Assembly: GCF_000003815.2 (NCBI RefSeq)
Contig: NC_049982.1
Span: 18,715,534-18,779,533, forward strand
DNA length: 64,000 bases
Direction of reading: 5' to 3'
DNA from: Branchiostoma floridae
Lineage: Eukaryota; Chordata; Leptocardii; Amphioxiformes; Branchiostomatidae
In this document: positions 42,052-55,000 of the stretch, piece by piece
Numbering within the stretch: position 1 is the stretch's first letter
How the letters are laid out: every line of letters begins with the position of its first letter
Made by a program: the position numbers and the translations under genes
The notes under the pieces: generated by a model
The model's input: only the letters and a program-made list of their open reading frames with translations
What the model was told of the DNA's origin: nothing
The model's database searches: none

Positions 42052-44690
42052 CTACATGCAGTACTGTTAGCTACATGCATATTGATTGGTTTGTCACAGA
42101 GGAAAAATTTTGCATGAAGCCTATTTCAGTCTCTACCTCTAATCATTTGCAAGAGAGTGGGACTGTACAAGTACAAGTAGATAACACAGAATCTCTGACT
42201 TCATGACATGACGTCTGTTCACAACAATGTCCGGGGTCACCCTGATAATGCAGGCACCACATAACTGTAACTCCACCGGGAAGCATAACAGAGAACTGTT
42301 TGGCAATCAGCAAAGGAACAGAAGGCTAAAGAATAGATGGGCCAAGTTACATGTCGCATCAACAACCTTACAGAATGGCTCAGCCCTCCTACATTGGTAT
42401 TCAGTATCTTGGTATTATTTACCTTGTAAGTTAGAGGGATCCCTGTTATTATTTCTGCTCTCAACTCACTAAAAACTGACCATGCACAAAGCTTTCCTGC
42501 TGAAAATTACTTAGCCTGGTTACCATACCGTTCTCTACCGTGGCTCCTTGAACTCCCTGCCCTTAAAAAGTCAAGGCAGCAAGAGCAATGGCAAAAGTTG
42601 TAGAAGTTGATGATTGGTACTTACTGGCGGACAGAAACAAACTGACATTGCCTCTTAAAAGTCGTCTACTGACAAAATATATGACAAGAATCAATCTAAC
42701 CTCAAAACTTCAATGAAGTTCATTTGGATGTGACACAACACAATTCCTTGGTGGTATACACAAATATTTGACTTTTGTATGTCCCTCTCAATACATTTTG
42801 AATAAACTACCTAATTGCAACATTACAATTATAACAACCAATGCCCTAAAAATTATCATGCATGATCATCTGTCACATGATTATACACATTATATACATT
42901 CTTGTCTTTGAGTAAGACCTTTCTACTTATAAACAACTAGGTGACCAAGGTTTGTGTAGAAAGGAGATTACATTAAAGGGTAACATGGCCTTGTGACCAC
43001 TTGTTCCACCACAATATACCCACACATATATTGTCACTCTTGTGTGAAGTGTGTATCCAAGACTGTAACTAAGCAATTGGGCAGTGACTGCCAGACAAGG
43101 CAGTGGCTGTGTAAATACCCCAATGTTCGACTTGATGTACTACAGTAACACTCTAGTAAAACTGGTCTCCTCCACATTTTTTATCATTCTATAGATTGCT
43201 TTAAGTTGCATGCAATTTGTACTTGGTACAAGACATATTTAGAGGGTTGGAAAAAAATATCTTCATGTACAAACACTTATTCACAAAGTGTGATTAGATT
43301 TCCCAGTATTAACAAACAGGCCATTGTGGACCTATTTTCTGGTTTGTTAGGTTGGGTACTCTAGGGATTTAGACTGCACATGTGGGGGGCAAGGAGAAAC
43401 TTTTGTATTTGCTAACCTCTAACCTAACTTGGGGATAAGAAAAAACATGAAGCTGTAAACTTAAGTCAACAATTCTTATTTTTTACCATTCTTAAGAGCT
43501 ATATAGGGACTTCATCATTACTAGCACAAAAATAGACGATTAACACTGGATATATAACTCTACTAGTACTTGACAGGAACTGATATATTGTAAGGAGTAA
43601 TTAAGGGGTCTTGTCCTTGAACCTGTCTCCATTATCTTCAGTAATTACCTGACAGACAAAGCTACCATCCAGAATCACTCCAATACACATGACCGAACAC
43701 CAATGGTTCTGTCATAGCTGAACATTCCATCACACAATGTAACATTTATGCGTTCAGTCATTGGTATAACCTTTTGGTATAATTTCAAAATTATTCAAAA
43801 TTAGCCTGAGAACCTTAGGGCAGAACAGGCAGCAACTTGTTTGTTCAATATTAAAGAGATAAATGACTATGTGTGCTGGCTATTATTTTGTCATTCCTTG
43901 TTGCAGTCAACTACATACTTGCAAAAGAAACCAAAAGCTAAAAATCTGTATGTCCAGGCTAGTCCTATTATGTAGTATCACTAGGATGCTGCATATGCAA
44001 CACTACAGTGCAAATTTTCCACCCCCAATGGTCACTCTGACTATGCTTTTATTTGTACATTATCTGGAAACTGTGAGTCCTAATGTTGCTACAGAAAACA
44101 ATGGTTGCTGCCCAAATTCAGGTCTCAATACAGCACCGCTGACGCCTGTAGAATAGGACAAACAAACTCAGAATTGTACAAAGATGTTGAGTCATTTGTA
44201 CACAGGCTTTATGTAAACGGAAGCATGTAATGTATGTTTAACTTGGGAAGGGCAATAAAGATGAATGCACCATTATAGGGCACTAACAAATGAGTAACGT
44301 CCACATCCTCCAGATTGGTATTGTGAAGGTCACAGTTTTCTGGAAAGCACATCTTTCATACTCATAGTCCTTTCTGTGGCACAGACACATGTTTTCTACT
44401 AAGTTCCAGCTACATTCGTAGAGTATCAGTGTAACCTGAATCCACTTAATCACAAAAAGTGCATAATTTTCTTGGGCTTGATGGGTTGGATAAAAAACAC
44501 AGAATTCAAGAATTTGAAGAAAGACTATGCGCACATGTCCTTGACAAGCAGTTTGACTTGGTACTCGGACTTGCACAAGTATCTCAGTAAGCCAAAATGA
44601 TTAATACACTTTGCTCCTAAGAGCTTCTGAAAATCAGAAAGATAACCATGTGACTCATTTCTCTTTTTTGGGGGCTGGATTTCTTAGGTA

Positions 44691-45654
44691 CAGTCAAACC
44701 TGCCCAAGACGACCACCTGGGGGACCGGAGAAAAGTGGTCGATTTGGACAGGTGGTCGCTGAGAAGAGTATCGACTCAAAACATGCCCAATGCAAAGTAT
44801 AAATGGTTTCCGTTGTGCTTAATGGCAAATAGCAAGCACACTGCACGCACGCAAAGAAGCAAGGTCTTTAATGTCAAATACAACACGCACACTGTAGATT
44901 GTAAATTTAACCCCAAGCTTGTATCGAGCTTTTATATGATACAGTGTTTTAAAGCTCAATATTTGTACCCTAACGTTTTAGACAGTAAGGGAACTTTGAT
45001 GCTGTCAGTTACCATACAAGCCATGCGTCGCTGTGTTCTTGATCGCCGTATCTGAAATAGCTACGGTGCACCTTTCGAATTCGATGCCCGGTACGTCCCG
45101 ATAGCGTACCACGGGTGAATGTACAGTACAGTTGGACAAAAGCACTCACACAGATCTTTCTTAAAAAGGTATGAGCTACACAGATCTTTCTTAAAAAGTA
45201 TGAGGCTATATACGTTTCAGCATTCGTTCACTTTATAATGATAGTCTATAGATTTAAAAGAAAACTTCTGCAACAACTAAATTCGGATTTTCTTACAACG
45301 AAATTTCCTCCCATATTACAGTAGACTGCCCCATTGACCCACCCATTGACCGCCGTCATCTTTATTCTAAACATAACATCGTAATGACAGTCAAAATCCG
45401 ACGCAAACTGGCCGATTTCAGCACAACATCGCGCTAGTTATCATAAAAAAATCGGTGAAAACCTCAATTTTGAAAATGATGCGGTCGTTATGGGTCCCAA
45501 TTTGAGCCGGTCGCGGTCGCGTTGGCCAGGTGGTCGTTGAGTAAAGGTCGCTTAATGCTTACGTCAATGGGAAAAAAAATCGGGACCAAGAAAAAGCGGT
45601 CGAAATGGCCAGGTGGTCGCTGAGAAGAGGTGGTCGCTCGGGCAGGTTTGACTG
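44691..45654. mobile_element. Pogo/Tigger-like non-autonomous element (964 bp)
   Basis: Ends CAGTCAAACCTGCCC and its inverse GGGCAGGTTTGACTG are flanked by TA (44689-44690 and 45655-45656). CAG termini with a TA target are typical of pogo/Tigger elements. Subterminal words GGTGGTCGCTGAGAAGAG and GTGGTCG occur repeatedly in both orientations near both ends, as transposase-binding arrays do. Interior open frames (to 106 codons) match no transposase I recognise. It is CpG-richer than the surrounding intron, suggesting more recent arrival. Confidence 0.82.
45148..45204. repeat. 30-bp tandem duplication inside the pogo-like element
   Basis: ACACAGATCTTTCTTAAAAA plus GTATGAG is present twice, at 45148 and 45178, the second copy one base shorter. 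Confidence 0.9.
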
Positions 45655-47894
45655 TATGTTCAGTTTTACCCAGGGTCTCTCATGTCATGTAAACACAATA
45701 AATGTACTACACTGTAGAAACTTCATTATAGGCATATAGCCTCTATCATACAATTGAATGCAATCATGTATTTATGAGCATCTTGGTCTCTAATTTCTGA
45801 CATTAATGCAGAGGCACACTCACTTGATTACCAGTGCCCAGGGGGAATGCCTAACAAGATTGACAGAGACAATCCCATAATAATCCCCTATCTGGAGCCA
45901 CCACACAATGAGCACATGGGATCAAAACACAATACTACAGCTGATTAACAACAGACATACAGACCACAGACATGGTACATTTAACCTACCTGCACAAAGA
46001 ATCTATACCAGTACACATTTATGTAATCTGGAAATCCTGTACGGAAAAATCCACTCATACCATGCACCATTAGATGATGCCCTAGTGGTAGGCAGGGATT
46101 TTGATCTCTTCTGAGATAACGTGCAATACTATAGGCATATGTATATTCAGGAAGGAAATTAGTAGTAAGTCTGAAATATTTCACATCGTCCTACATACCT
46201 CCTGGAATAAAAAATAAAAAAAAGGAAGAAACATCTACCCAAAAAACAACAGCCAATACTTGAGCCAATACTGAATAAAACAAGAGTAAACAAAAGTATA
46301 CTCCTTGGGGGAAAGTTTTGGAAGCAAGAGCTTCTGTCTTACATAATACCAACAAATTCGACCTATTTTCTTTTATCAAGGAAGCAAATAGATTATGGTA
46401 AAAAGCAAACATAAGTATTGATATCAGCATTTTTGCAAATACATGTTCATGTCAAGCATCCAGTCATTAGTTCCTCCACAGTCTAGCAATAATGTGTTCT
46501 ATCAAGAAATCCAGTTGATCATTACATGTCAAACAGAATAATGTTATCATGTGACCTTGATATACCAAATTTGAGAGTATCTACCAAACCTAGAACTAAC
46601 ACAGCTGACCCTAATAGACGACTTTGGGTAACGAATGGTCCTGAAAAAAGTCATCTGCATTATTCCCATGACCTTTGAACCTTGCTTCCATGGCAAGCAA
46701 AAGACTAAAACCAAAAATGTACCGACAATGTGCTCTCAGTTGGAGTGTGTTCTTTGTTGGGATGAGACTGATTGAAAGGGGGCCAGTAGTTGTCTGTGTC
46801 AAAGATGTGCAGAACCTACAGAGCTTCTGTTTACTAAAAGAAATAGGGCTGAACCATGTAATAGGACAAGGCGTCCCTGCAGAGGTAACAAATACAGGTG
46901 GCATACAGACAAAGAGGTGCAGCATGAAAATGTGAGCTTGGAATGGAAGAGACTAATAGAGAGTAACTATGAATAAGACCATTTAGTTTAGATTTTTGCT
47001 ATGCCTTGTATAGTCAAATTGAGCCAGATGAACATGTATGTGATTTTTCTTAAGCGTTGAAACCCAAAACAAACTTTGTATTTCACATTGAGATACTTAT
47101 TACTTAGTAACTTACCTTTAACAAACACATCAAATCAGCGATATTTATGCTATATGATGGATACACTGAAAAAGGCCAATAAGACTAAATCTTTTGTCTT
47201 CCAGCTGTAAAATTATATATGTAGGTTGACTGTTATATCTTTGATACTTTGATACTTTACTTTTACTTTCCTCGGGAAGAAGGCGACGCCTGTAGTACCC
47301 GATCTTCACTCTTGCAGAGTGTACTTCTTGCTCTCTCTCTCCTTGCTTGCTATATCACATTAGATTCCATGTAAACTTATGCCAGAAAGTAAAAAGTAAT
47401 TTTTAGTTCCAAACACATTCCACAGTTACTGCTTGCAAGGCTGAGCCAGTGGTAACTTCGGAGGCTACCAAGGCTATAAAAATGCATCTGAGCTAGGCAT
47501 CTTTGCTTGTAGTAAAACAGTAAACAGAGAACCATTCTTGTGCATAGCGCCATGTAAGCAGGAGGCAGTCTAGTATGTCCCAGGTGACACCAGTAGGGAA
47601 TAAAACATGAGAATCCCCAGTATTGAGTGTCTCTGGGGCATGCAGATGTGCTCTGTTCATGTGGCCCATTTCAACACCATGTTTGAGGCCCAGACCAGGT
47701 GTCAAAAGAGCAATTATTTAAAGCCAGCTGGACCTGATAAGGCAAGTACTGGTGCATCTGAAAAGGTGCAGAACTGCATTTAGCTTTTTGATTCACAATC
47801 TTGGAATTAGACCTAGCTGAAGGACAGTCCAACTATGCCACCATTAAAATGCAGAAATATTTAACAAATAAGGAGGTACCTAATATAATACTAG

Positions 47895-48104
47895 TACTGT
47901 AAATGCAGAAATGTTCGCCTTAGCATTATGTTCACGGTTTTTGCGGTGGCTGCTCAGTCAACTGAAAACAGTACATTACAGTATGTGACTACAGCATACT
48001 ATATGGCACTACATCATACATGTACCATCAACACAAAACCAAGTTGCTCCATTTTCCCGCTAACACAAAATTAAATCCTGGCAAACCTAAATGCATTCAC
48101 AGTA
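47895..48104. mobile_element. MITE family A, copy 2 (210 bp)
   Basis: It starts TACTGTAAATGCAGAAATG and ends AAATGCATTCACAGTA, matching both borders of the copy at 37784-37989. Shared inner blocks are TTATGTTC, TTTTTGCGGTGG and AAATTAAATCC / AAATCAAATCC. It is more diverged than copy 1 and its internal hairpin is degraded. Confidence 0.7.
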
Positions 48105-49564
48105 AAACAACTTCAAGGAGAGCTCCAAGCCTTTGAGCCGAGGAATTTATGTCGGTGTAATTATTGTGATACACATACGTATACACATTAAATTTTCCAA
48201 AACCTTGAAGAGAATGTCTGATTTTGTAAGTACTGTAGGTGACATGAGCGACTGGGCTTCTCCTGTGTAGGCAACCACAAAATGGCATTTTCTAGACCAT
48301 CCTTAAAACCAGCTCATGACCCAAATACCTTGATATGGTGTTGCAACCTTCTTGGACCACGTCCCAACATTAACTCCATGGTTTACTGAAGTGCTTTTAA
48401 AGTCTTAGCAACAGCTTATCCAATATCATGGTTTCTCTTTACAATTCAACATACGGTATGACAGATTGTGTAAAGGCTAAACACATTGCCTTTAAAGTTA
48501 AAGGAAATGTTGGTGGTTTAAAGTTGACTCAGCAATCATTATGTGTGTATTGAAAAGATTAACACGTTGCCGAAAATGCCAAACACTTTCTGAGTAACGT
48601 TATATGTAAGGCAGTGCAGTTATAATGTTCCTTGAGATTGAGATCTTGGCCTGTAATATTTCATATCATGTCCAAAGATAACCAAACAATGCCAATATGT
48701 TTAAAATGTCTATCATTTGCAACCATGCATTGGCCCTGGTATCAGCTAATTAGTTTCTCCAATATGGTTTCTCCCCAATTAGGGCGCCGCACACATACTA
48801 TCAGTGATCACTGATCACTGGTATAAATATAGCAATCTCTGACACTAGTGACAGAACCCTCTGATCTCAAACAACATACATTTCTACTTCTGGAATATGT
48901 ATCATTCAGAAGTAGAAGCCCCTCCCTACTGAACATAACCTCCTGTCCACCTTCAGTGAAAAGTCATAATTATTCCGATTAATTAACACTTTTGTGGTAA
49001 TATGTCTGAACAATTGTGAGGGGAGGTGGGTTTCCGCAGAGGTCATGACCTGATGTACCTTCCTTGGTTCACCGCGCACTTTAATACATCAACAGTAAAA
49101 TAACAGAGGAAAACACTAATACAACAGCACTATCATACAAACAACAACGATGAAATGCTATTCCAGAGGTGGCTGTAGTCTTTGTATAGAGGAAAGCCCA
49201 GCTATGTATTTAACAGATAGTTAACTAGCAGTTAGCACTGACACGTTACGTGTTGAACGACAAGTCAGCACCTAGTCGCAAATTACCACCAATTTCCAAG
49301 CAATTTTTCATCTTACACGTCAGATGTAACGTTGACAGGACAATGTTGTATGGCTTCTTCTTCGAATCCTGAAGATTTTTTCAAGTTTTCGAGGATTGCG
49401 AGCAGCTTTGAAAGCTGGAACCGGAAGAGTTCGTCACTCAAGTGACCGTGACCGCGAAAGTGGCGAGGGTTTCATGTCGTCTGACCTAGTGAATATTTCC
49501 TGAGAGGAACTCTGACAAACACCGATTAATCGACGTTTGGTGGCCCAACACAAACATGACTTAC

Positions 49565-49700
49565 CTGTTGTAGGGAACAGTAAATGAAGCTGTCTTCCAA
49601 GGATATCAGCAAAGATAGTTGGAGTCTTTCCAAGGGCACGATTTTGCACGACAAACGTGAACACGGTTTTTTCTTACAGAAGCACTCTGTCTACGGTTAT
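49565..49700 (-). other. RASSF8: Candidate untranslated first exon of the RASSF gene
   Basis: On the minus strand, CTACAACAG is followed by a consensus GTAAGT donor at 49559-49564. This is the best minus-strand 5' splice site noticed in the CpG-rich interval. The start of the exon is unknown; 49700 is only a guess. A 76-codon minus-strand frame (49434-49664) crosses the donor and is not believed to be coding. Confidence 0.35.
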
Positions 49701-50650
49701 ACAATACGCTTCTGCGTGTGATTCACCGCCCCGCGCCCAATTTTCTGCGAGTTCCAAATTCCCTCGTATCACAGCACACTTCCGGCGGATCCAGATCCGG
49801 AGATCACCGTAAATGTGAGGAGAAAACCGCGGGGAAAGCTGAGCTCTCCGGCCGAGGAATCACCTCCGTTTGCCGCTCGACACTTCCGATAACAACCCGC
49901 GCACGGCACCATGGGATGGCCACAGGCCGAGAGGCTGGCAGGACGAGACCACTTACAAGAGGGGGGTGTTGCTCACTGTTATCAAATAAAGCAAGGAAAA
50001 ATTCAGGCTTGGAAAGTCTGGAAATATTGACGATACTGTAAGTGCTTTATCATATGATTGATAGATCTCCAACCGAACGTATTAAACTAACACAGTTGGA
50101 CTACAAGGGGAAATCTGCACTTGGCATATCTAGTTGAACTTGATATGCTTTTATAATAATAGCGACATTTGATTTGTGAAATCTCTGTTCTCGTGGCTCT
50201 TGGTGGCGGCTCACAGATCAATGGAAAGCTCCAGTATATAATGCATTGCACAATCTTTCGATAGACGTCGCTTCAAAACGGCTCAGACATGATGAAGTAC
50301 CACAGGTAGTCTGCTGGGGGCGCTTCATTTCAGCCACCTGTCACATCTGTCAAATTTGTCATCCAAACATATTGAACACATGGAATAGGCATGATATTAA
50401 CGATATGTGTAACGTTACCTGTAAAAAAGATTTACAAAATATTTTGTTTTAATTATTTATCTCCTAGTTGGAGTTTTAGTGCCAGTAGAATGAACGCAGC
50501 TTGATAATTTTGTTGTTGCGCGGAACGGTTTTACATTTTGCAGCGGTAATGACCCACCCCTGCTATCCCGCTATCTCGGGCCAAAGTTCATCGTCCCCTT
50601 CGCACCTGGCAACCGACAACAAAAGCACCTAGCTATAGTTTCCCGTAGCA
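49701..50650. promoter_or_regulatory. Probable divergent promoter between RASSF and LMNTD genes
   Basis: The interval between the candidate first exons is CpG-rich (especially 49.72-49.97 kb) compared with the depleted introns on both sides. It holds ETS-type sites (ACTTCCGG near 49779, ACTTCCGAT near 49884), GC boxes and no TATA box that I can place. Two genes transcribed away from a shared CpG-rich interval of about 1 kb is the usual layout of a bidirectional promoter. Exact start sites are not resolvable by eye. Confidence 0.45.
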
Positions 50651-50759
50651 AACACTCCCACTTGGCTGCCCACACGAGTACAACAACACTACATCTAGTG
50701 GAATAAGGGCTTGGAGAAGCCCTTTAGACTGTGAAGAAGCACGGAAAAAAGCCACAACG
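50651..50759 (+). other. LMNTD1: Candidate untranslated first exon of the LMNTD gene
   Basis: GCCACAACG is followed by a good donor GTGAGC at 50760. The coding exon 1 has its own 3' splice site eight bases before the ATG (TTTTTCTTTGTGCCTCGCAG, ending 52082), so an upstream untranslated exon is required, and this is the nearest fitting candidate. The left border is a guess. Confidence 0.4.
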
Positions 50760-52082
50760 GTGAGCATGTGATTTTCTTGTCTGTTTGGGATGTGAGAAAG
50801 TTTGGGTCGTTTTTACTAAACCGGCTTGTGTTTGGTCAGACTCTCAGACTGTACAAATCCCAGCAACAAGTGGTCATAATTGTCCTATAACAAACCATTA
50901 TGTACACGCTTGTGGAGTCCCAGTGATTTGTTCGTGGTTATAGTTCCATGTAATACTAATTTTATACCTCTAATTTGCATGAATTTTTAATGTCAGGCCT
51001 TCAACTCCCTAAGGATGGCATGTAGGTGTAACAGGTACCTACCTGGATAATGTATCAGTTGGTTTTGGAGAGAGATCACATTTCTCTCTTGATGATACTT
51101 AAACCAGATCCTTCAACGAATAGCACCGTGTTTCAAAAGGCAATTCAGAGCAGGAAATAAAAAGGAAGCCGTCCACTTGACACTGTTTAACTTTAAGGTA
51201 ACTCAGATTCGAGTTTGGCAGTGGTGAGACAGACAGGTGGCCATGTAGGTAACAATACCTTACATGAAGGTAACAATACACCTTTATCCACCTGTTGTGA
51301 AACACGATTGTCCATGTCTTTTCACTTTCTTTGTGTTATAGTTGTTATTAGGATGGCCGCCTGAAAGCCTTTGCTAAATTTGATTTCACTGCCATGGTGC
51401 ATTCCTCAAAACAAACAGAAGAAAACCCCGGAACCCAGATTTGTTGTGTTACTATGTTAATGAATGTTGTTACTCCTTAGCAATCAGGCCAGATTTTCAA
51501 TTTCTTCATTAATCATGTGGAAGAGTACCAGAGAAATTCTAATACTTGCAATAGAATTCAATCACTGAATAACATGTTTTTCAAGTAACCAAGTCAACCA
51601 TTCTTTGAAGAAATGCCATGCTGAGATCTGTATTGAAATGACCTTTCAATTTGTCACAATTAAAGTCTGACTTTCTTTGCTTCTGGAGTTGAACTTTGTA
51701 CAAGCCATTTAGTTTTCCTTTCTTCACTCATTCAAGGGAAGCCAACTATGAGACAAAGTGGCATTTGCCTTTGTCCAATGATTCCAATCAATACCCATTA
51801 GTTGTTTCACCATTGCGTGTCTATTGATTGCAAAAATTTTTTGACTAAATCTTAACCACAATTTTTTTTTTCAAACTTGCTTCATGCACTGTGAAAAAAA
51901 GGAAATGTTTATGTTTAGGATTCATCTTACAGTACCTTTGTAGCCTAATGTTTAACTGGTGTTGCCCCTAAGTAAACTCTTTTATGGTGACAAGTATGTA
52001 TGGAAGCGTACGCCTCAGTGGGTTATTTACTAACCACTCCCAGTTTCTGACACCATGTTCGGTTTTTCTTTGTGCCTCGCAG
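50760..52082 (+). other. LMNTD1: Probable first intron of the LMNTD gene
   Basis: About 1.3 kb, CpG-poor, no coding signal. It contains a small direct repeat of GGTAACAATAC near 51247 and 51270. Confidence 0.4.
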
Positions 52083-52090
52083 GAGTCGCC

Positions 52091-55000
52091 ATGAGTACGT
52101 CGCTGTCGCCACGGTACCAGGAGAAGGTGGGTCCGCAGAGCAGCGACATGTTTGCTTCCTACGTGAACCGCCATCGTCTCACCACTGACCAGGTGGACGA
52201 TAAAATCTGAATGCATGGATGGGTTATGATAATCATTTTTACTAAACATGGTTCACTCCTATTGATCTTTGGAATAATTTTCAGGACAAGTAACTTTCAA
52301 CTGAAGAATAGATTTCTCATTTCAACCAGGACTACAATACTAATATTCTTAACTCTTAAAGGATCATATTCTTATGATTCGTAGAGTGTGTGTGGTGTTG
52401 CCATGTACTATTATAAAAATTTTATAAAGAAATACCACATGATTAAATGTTTTATGAAAAATTTATAAATGTCTGTGAAGATTCGTCTTTCATGAAATGT
52501 TAACATTAGTCATTACCAAAATTTCCCACAATCCCTCAGAATGACACTGCCAGCATCTTGGCGCAGACAAAGATCTTCGAGGAGGAGATGGTGACGTTGC
52601 GGAACCTGTATGAACACGAGGTTGAGGATCTGCGAGGGAAGCTACAGGAGGTCAGCCTGGACAGGTCGAGACTCGAGATTGAGAACAGCAAGAACTCACG
52701 TCTCGCCAACGACCTTCAGGATAGGTCAGATTTACAAACCTTTGTTTATGAGCAATTCTGAGGGAAGTGTTGTGTAACAGTGGGGTTCAACCGAACTCTG
52801 CATTCATTTTCTACATTTTTAAAATTTTTCTTCCAGAAGGTAATCATTGATAAAGTTCAAAGAAGACGAAATTATGAATGGTACCTCAGAACTATTCATC
52901 AGTTGTTTTTCTTCAATGTGTGGCAGAGAGTTACTACATTTGTAACATCATTCTGCATTTCATTGTCTTTGCAATTCAATGTACCATGTGCATGATATTT
53001 CTTTTTTGTCCTTATCACAGAGGCGTAACAACAATAAAACATAAAAGTAATGAATTGTTACACTCCACATAACTAATTAAAAGTGAAATAACTGATTAGA
53101 AATCAATTTACTCCAGAACTGTTTTTTTCTAAAGCTCTATTGTGCTTATTTCCTGCACCTTTCTTTCATCCCAGGGTGAACATCAGTAACCAGCAGATCT
53201 CCCGCCAGCAGCAGGAGCTGAACGACTGTGGGCGTCTGCTGGCACAGAAGGATGCTGAGATACAGGTGAGGACTGGAGATCCCAAACATGACATTAAAAA
53301 TGGGAGCCTTAAGTCTATCGTGGCTACAATGTGGCAGACGCTGTGCACTACAGAAAGGATTATCTTAAAATGTCACTCTGCTAGTTGAATTCACATTTGT
53401 CACAATACAGTCAGAGTGTATTCACTGACAAGTCCACTATTTCTTATCCTCAGGGTGCCCGCACTGCTGCCATGCAGCCTACCATTGCACTGGAATCACA
53501 ACAGAGGGAGCTAGACCATGTCCGCAGGAGCTATGAGGAAATGAACAGGAAGTATGTGATCTTTTGATGATAGCAGTAACTTCCAAAGAAGGTCCTTTTA
53601 ATGATTTATGTAATGGTTTTATTGTCAAATTATCAACTAGTCCTACTGATTGCAGCCTTATGGTTGAATTAGTATGCGAACATCACGTTTGGAGTTAATA
53701 ATGCAGTTGAAGCTCTAAAATTACTGAGACATAAAAATGATACAAATTAAAGTAGTTTATACCTCTTTAAAGCAAGAAAGTGATTAAACACTTATAATAA
53801 TTGCAGGTGAATAGACAACAATATTTATCATTTTGTATGATTACTTTTATGCTGTTTTACATATACAGTAATATCATACCATTACATGCAAAAGTAAAAC
53901 TGTAACAGTATGATTGCTTATTCCTTGCTGACAGGCTGTCGGATCCAGAGAGGTGGGATAATTAGTTTGGGTCACTTTTTTATAACCCAAGTCACAATGC
54001 ACAACTGAAAGCTAAAGAGTAGCACAAGTGTGAAATAAAGTTTGTAGTAGAATTTAGGTCGTTAAAAGCTGCATTGCTTCACTGTGATAATACAGGAATT
54101 CAAATCATCTGCATACCTGAGACAATCTTATAGAATCAACTGGGGACCTATCATCAGCACAGGTGTTCATCAGCGTGGATCACAGAAAATTACATGATAT
54201 CTCTATATACATGTGTATTAGCATCATACAATCAATGATAACCTTTGATGATAATAATTGTGCTCCTTTTGATTGACAGGTTGGAGGCAGAGCAACTACG
54301 AAGGATGGAGGCCCAGGAGGAAATCAACAGAATGCAGCAACAGCTGTCCTTCAGAGACCAGATCCACGGAGCAGTACGTCATGAAAATTTGTATAACAGT
54401 ACCAATGCATGTATACTTGACTGAAAAAAGGAAGCAATTTTTTTTGACTAGAAGAAGGAAAATGTTTTGGCTGCCTCCATTTTGTTTGATGTAACCATCA
54501 ACCTTCAATGTTATTAGCAGCAATGAAATCATGATGATTTTCTGCAGGACACACATGATCTGAAGGCCCGTCTGGAGGGATCGGAGGCCATGGTTCTGGC
54601 TCTGGAAGCTAAGGTACGTGAGATGAGTGGAGGGGACCGGAACGCTGCTGAGATCATCCAGAAGGTGAAGGATGCATGTGATGCAGACATCAGGAAGTAC
54701 CAGGATGAAGTGGAGTCAAAGTACAATGCTGGGGTGAGTACAGAGGGCAGCTGTTCTTTTGCTGTGAATAGATTCATGTTGTACTAGATGTACAATTTTT
54801 GTTTAATAATAATAGACTAGCGCATCAATGAAATACTAAGTTTATCACAAATTTCTTTACTGGTAATGATGTAAACTACAACACTGCATCTTAAAACGTT
54901 ATTATTAAAATGGTCTGTTTAAAAAAAACACACACACTGCCTCTGAAGCTGACCAGTGTTCTTGTGTCTGTCCAGTTCCGTGAGTTTCATCAGCAGCTTG

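Larger units (their letters stand above)
25153..49564 (-). other. RASSF8: Probable long first intron of the RASSF gene
   Basis: About 24.4 kb between the leader acceptor at 25152 and the candidate first-exon donor at 49559-49564. It is CpG-poor throughout and holds no recognised exon on either strand. Contents are the TTAA foldback element and assembly gap (35.4-36.2 kb), two copies of a 206-210 bp MITE family (37.8 and 47.9 kb), a deleted mariner (38.4 kb), a small foldback element (41.8 kb), a pogo-like TIR element (44.7 kb), a GAT trinucleotide run near 34.63 kb and a G12 run near 34.85 kb. Small untranslated or nested exons could hide here. Confidence 0.5.

Noticed and set aside
49434-49664. 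76-codon minus-strand ORF in the promoter region
   Set aside because: It crosses a consensus GTAAGT donor and matches nothing recognised; it is better explained as an untranslated first exon plus intron.
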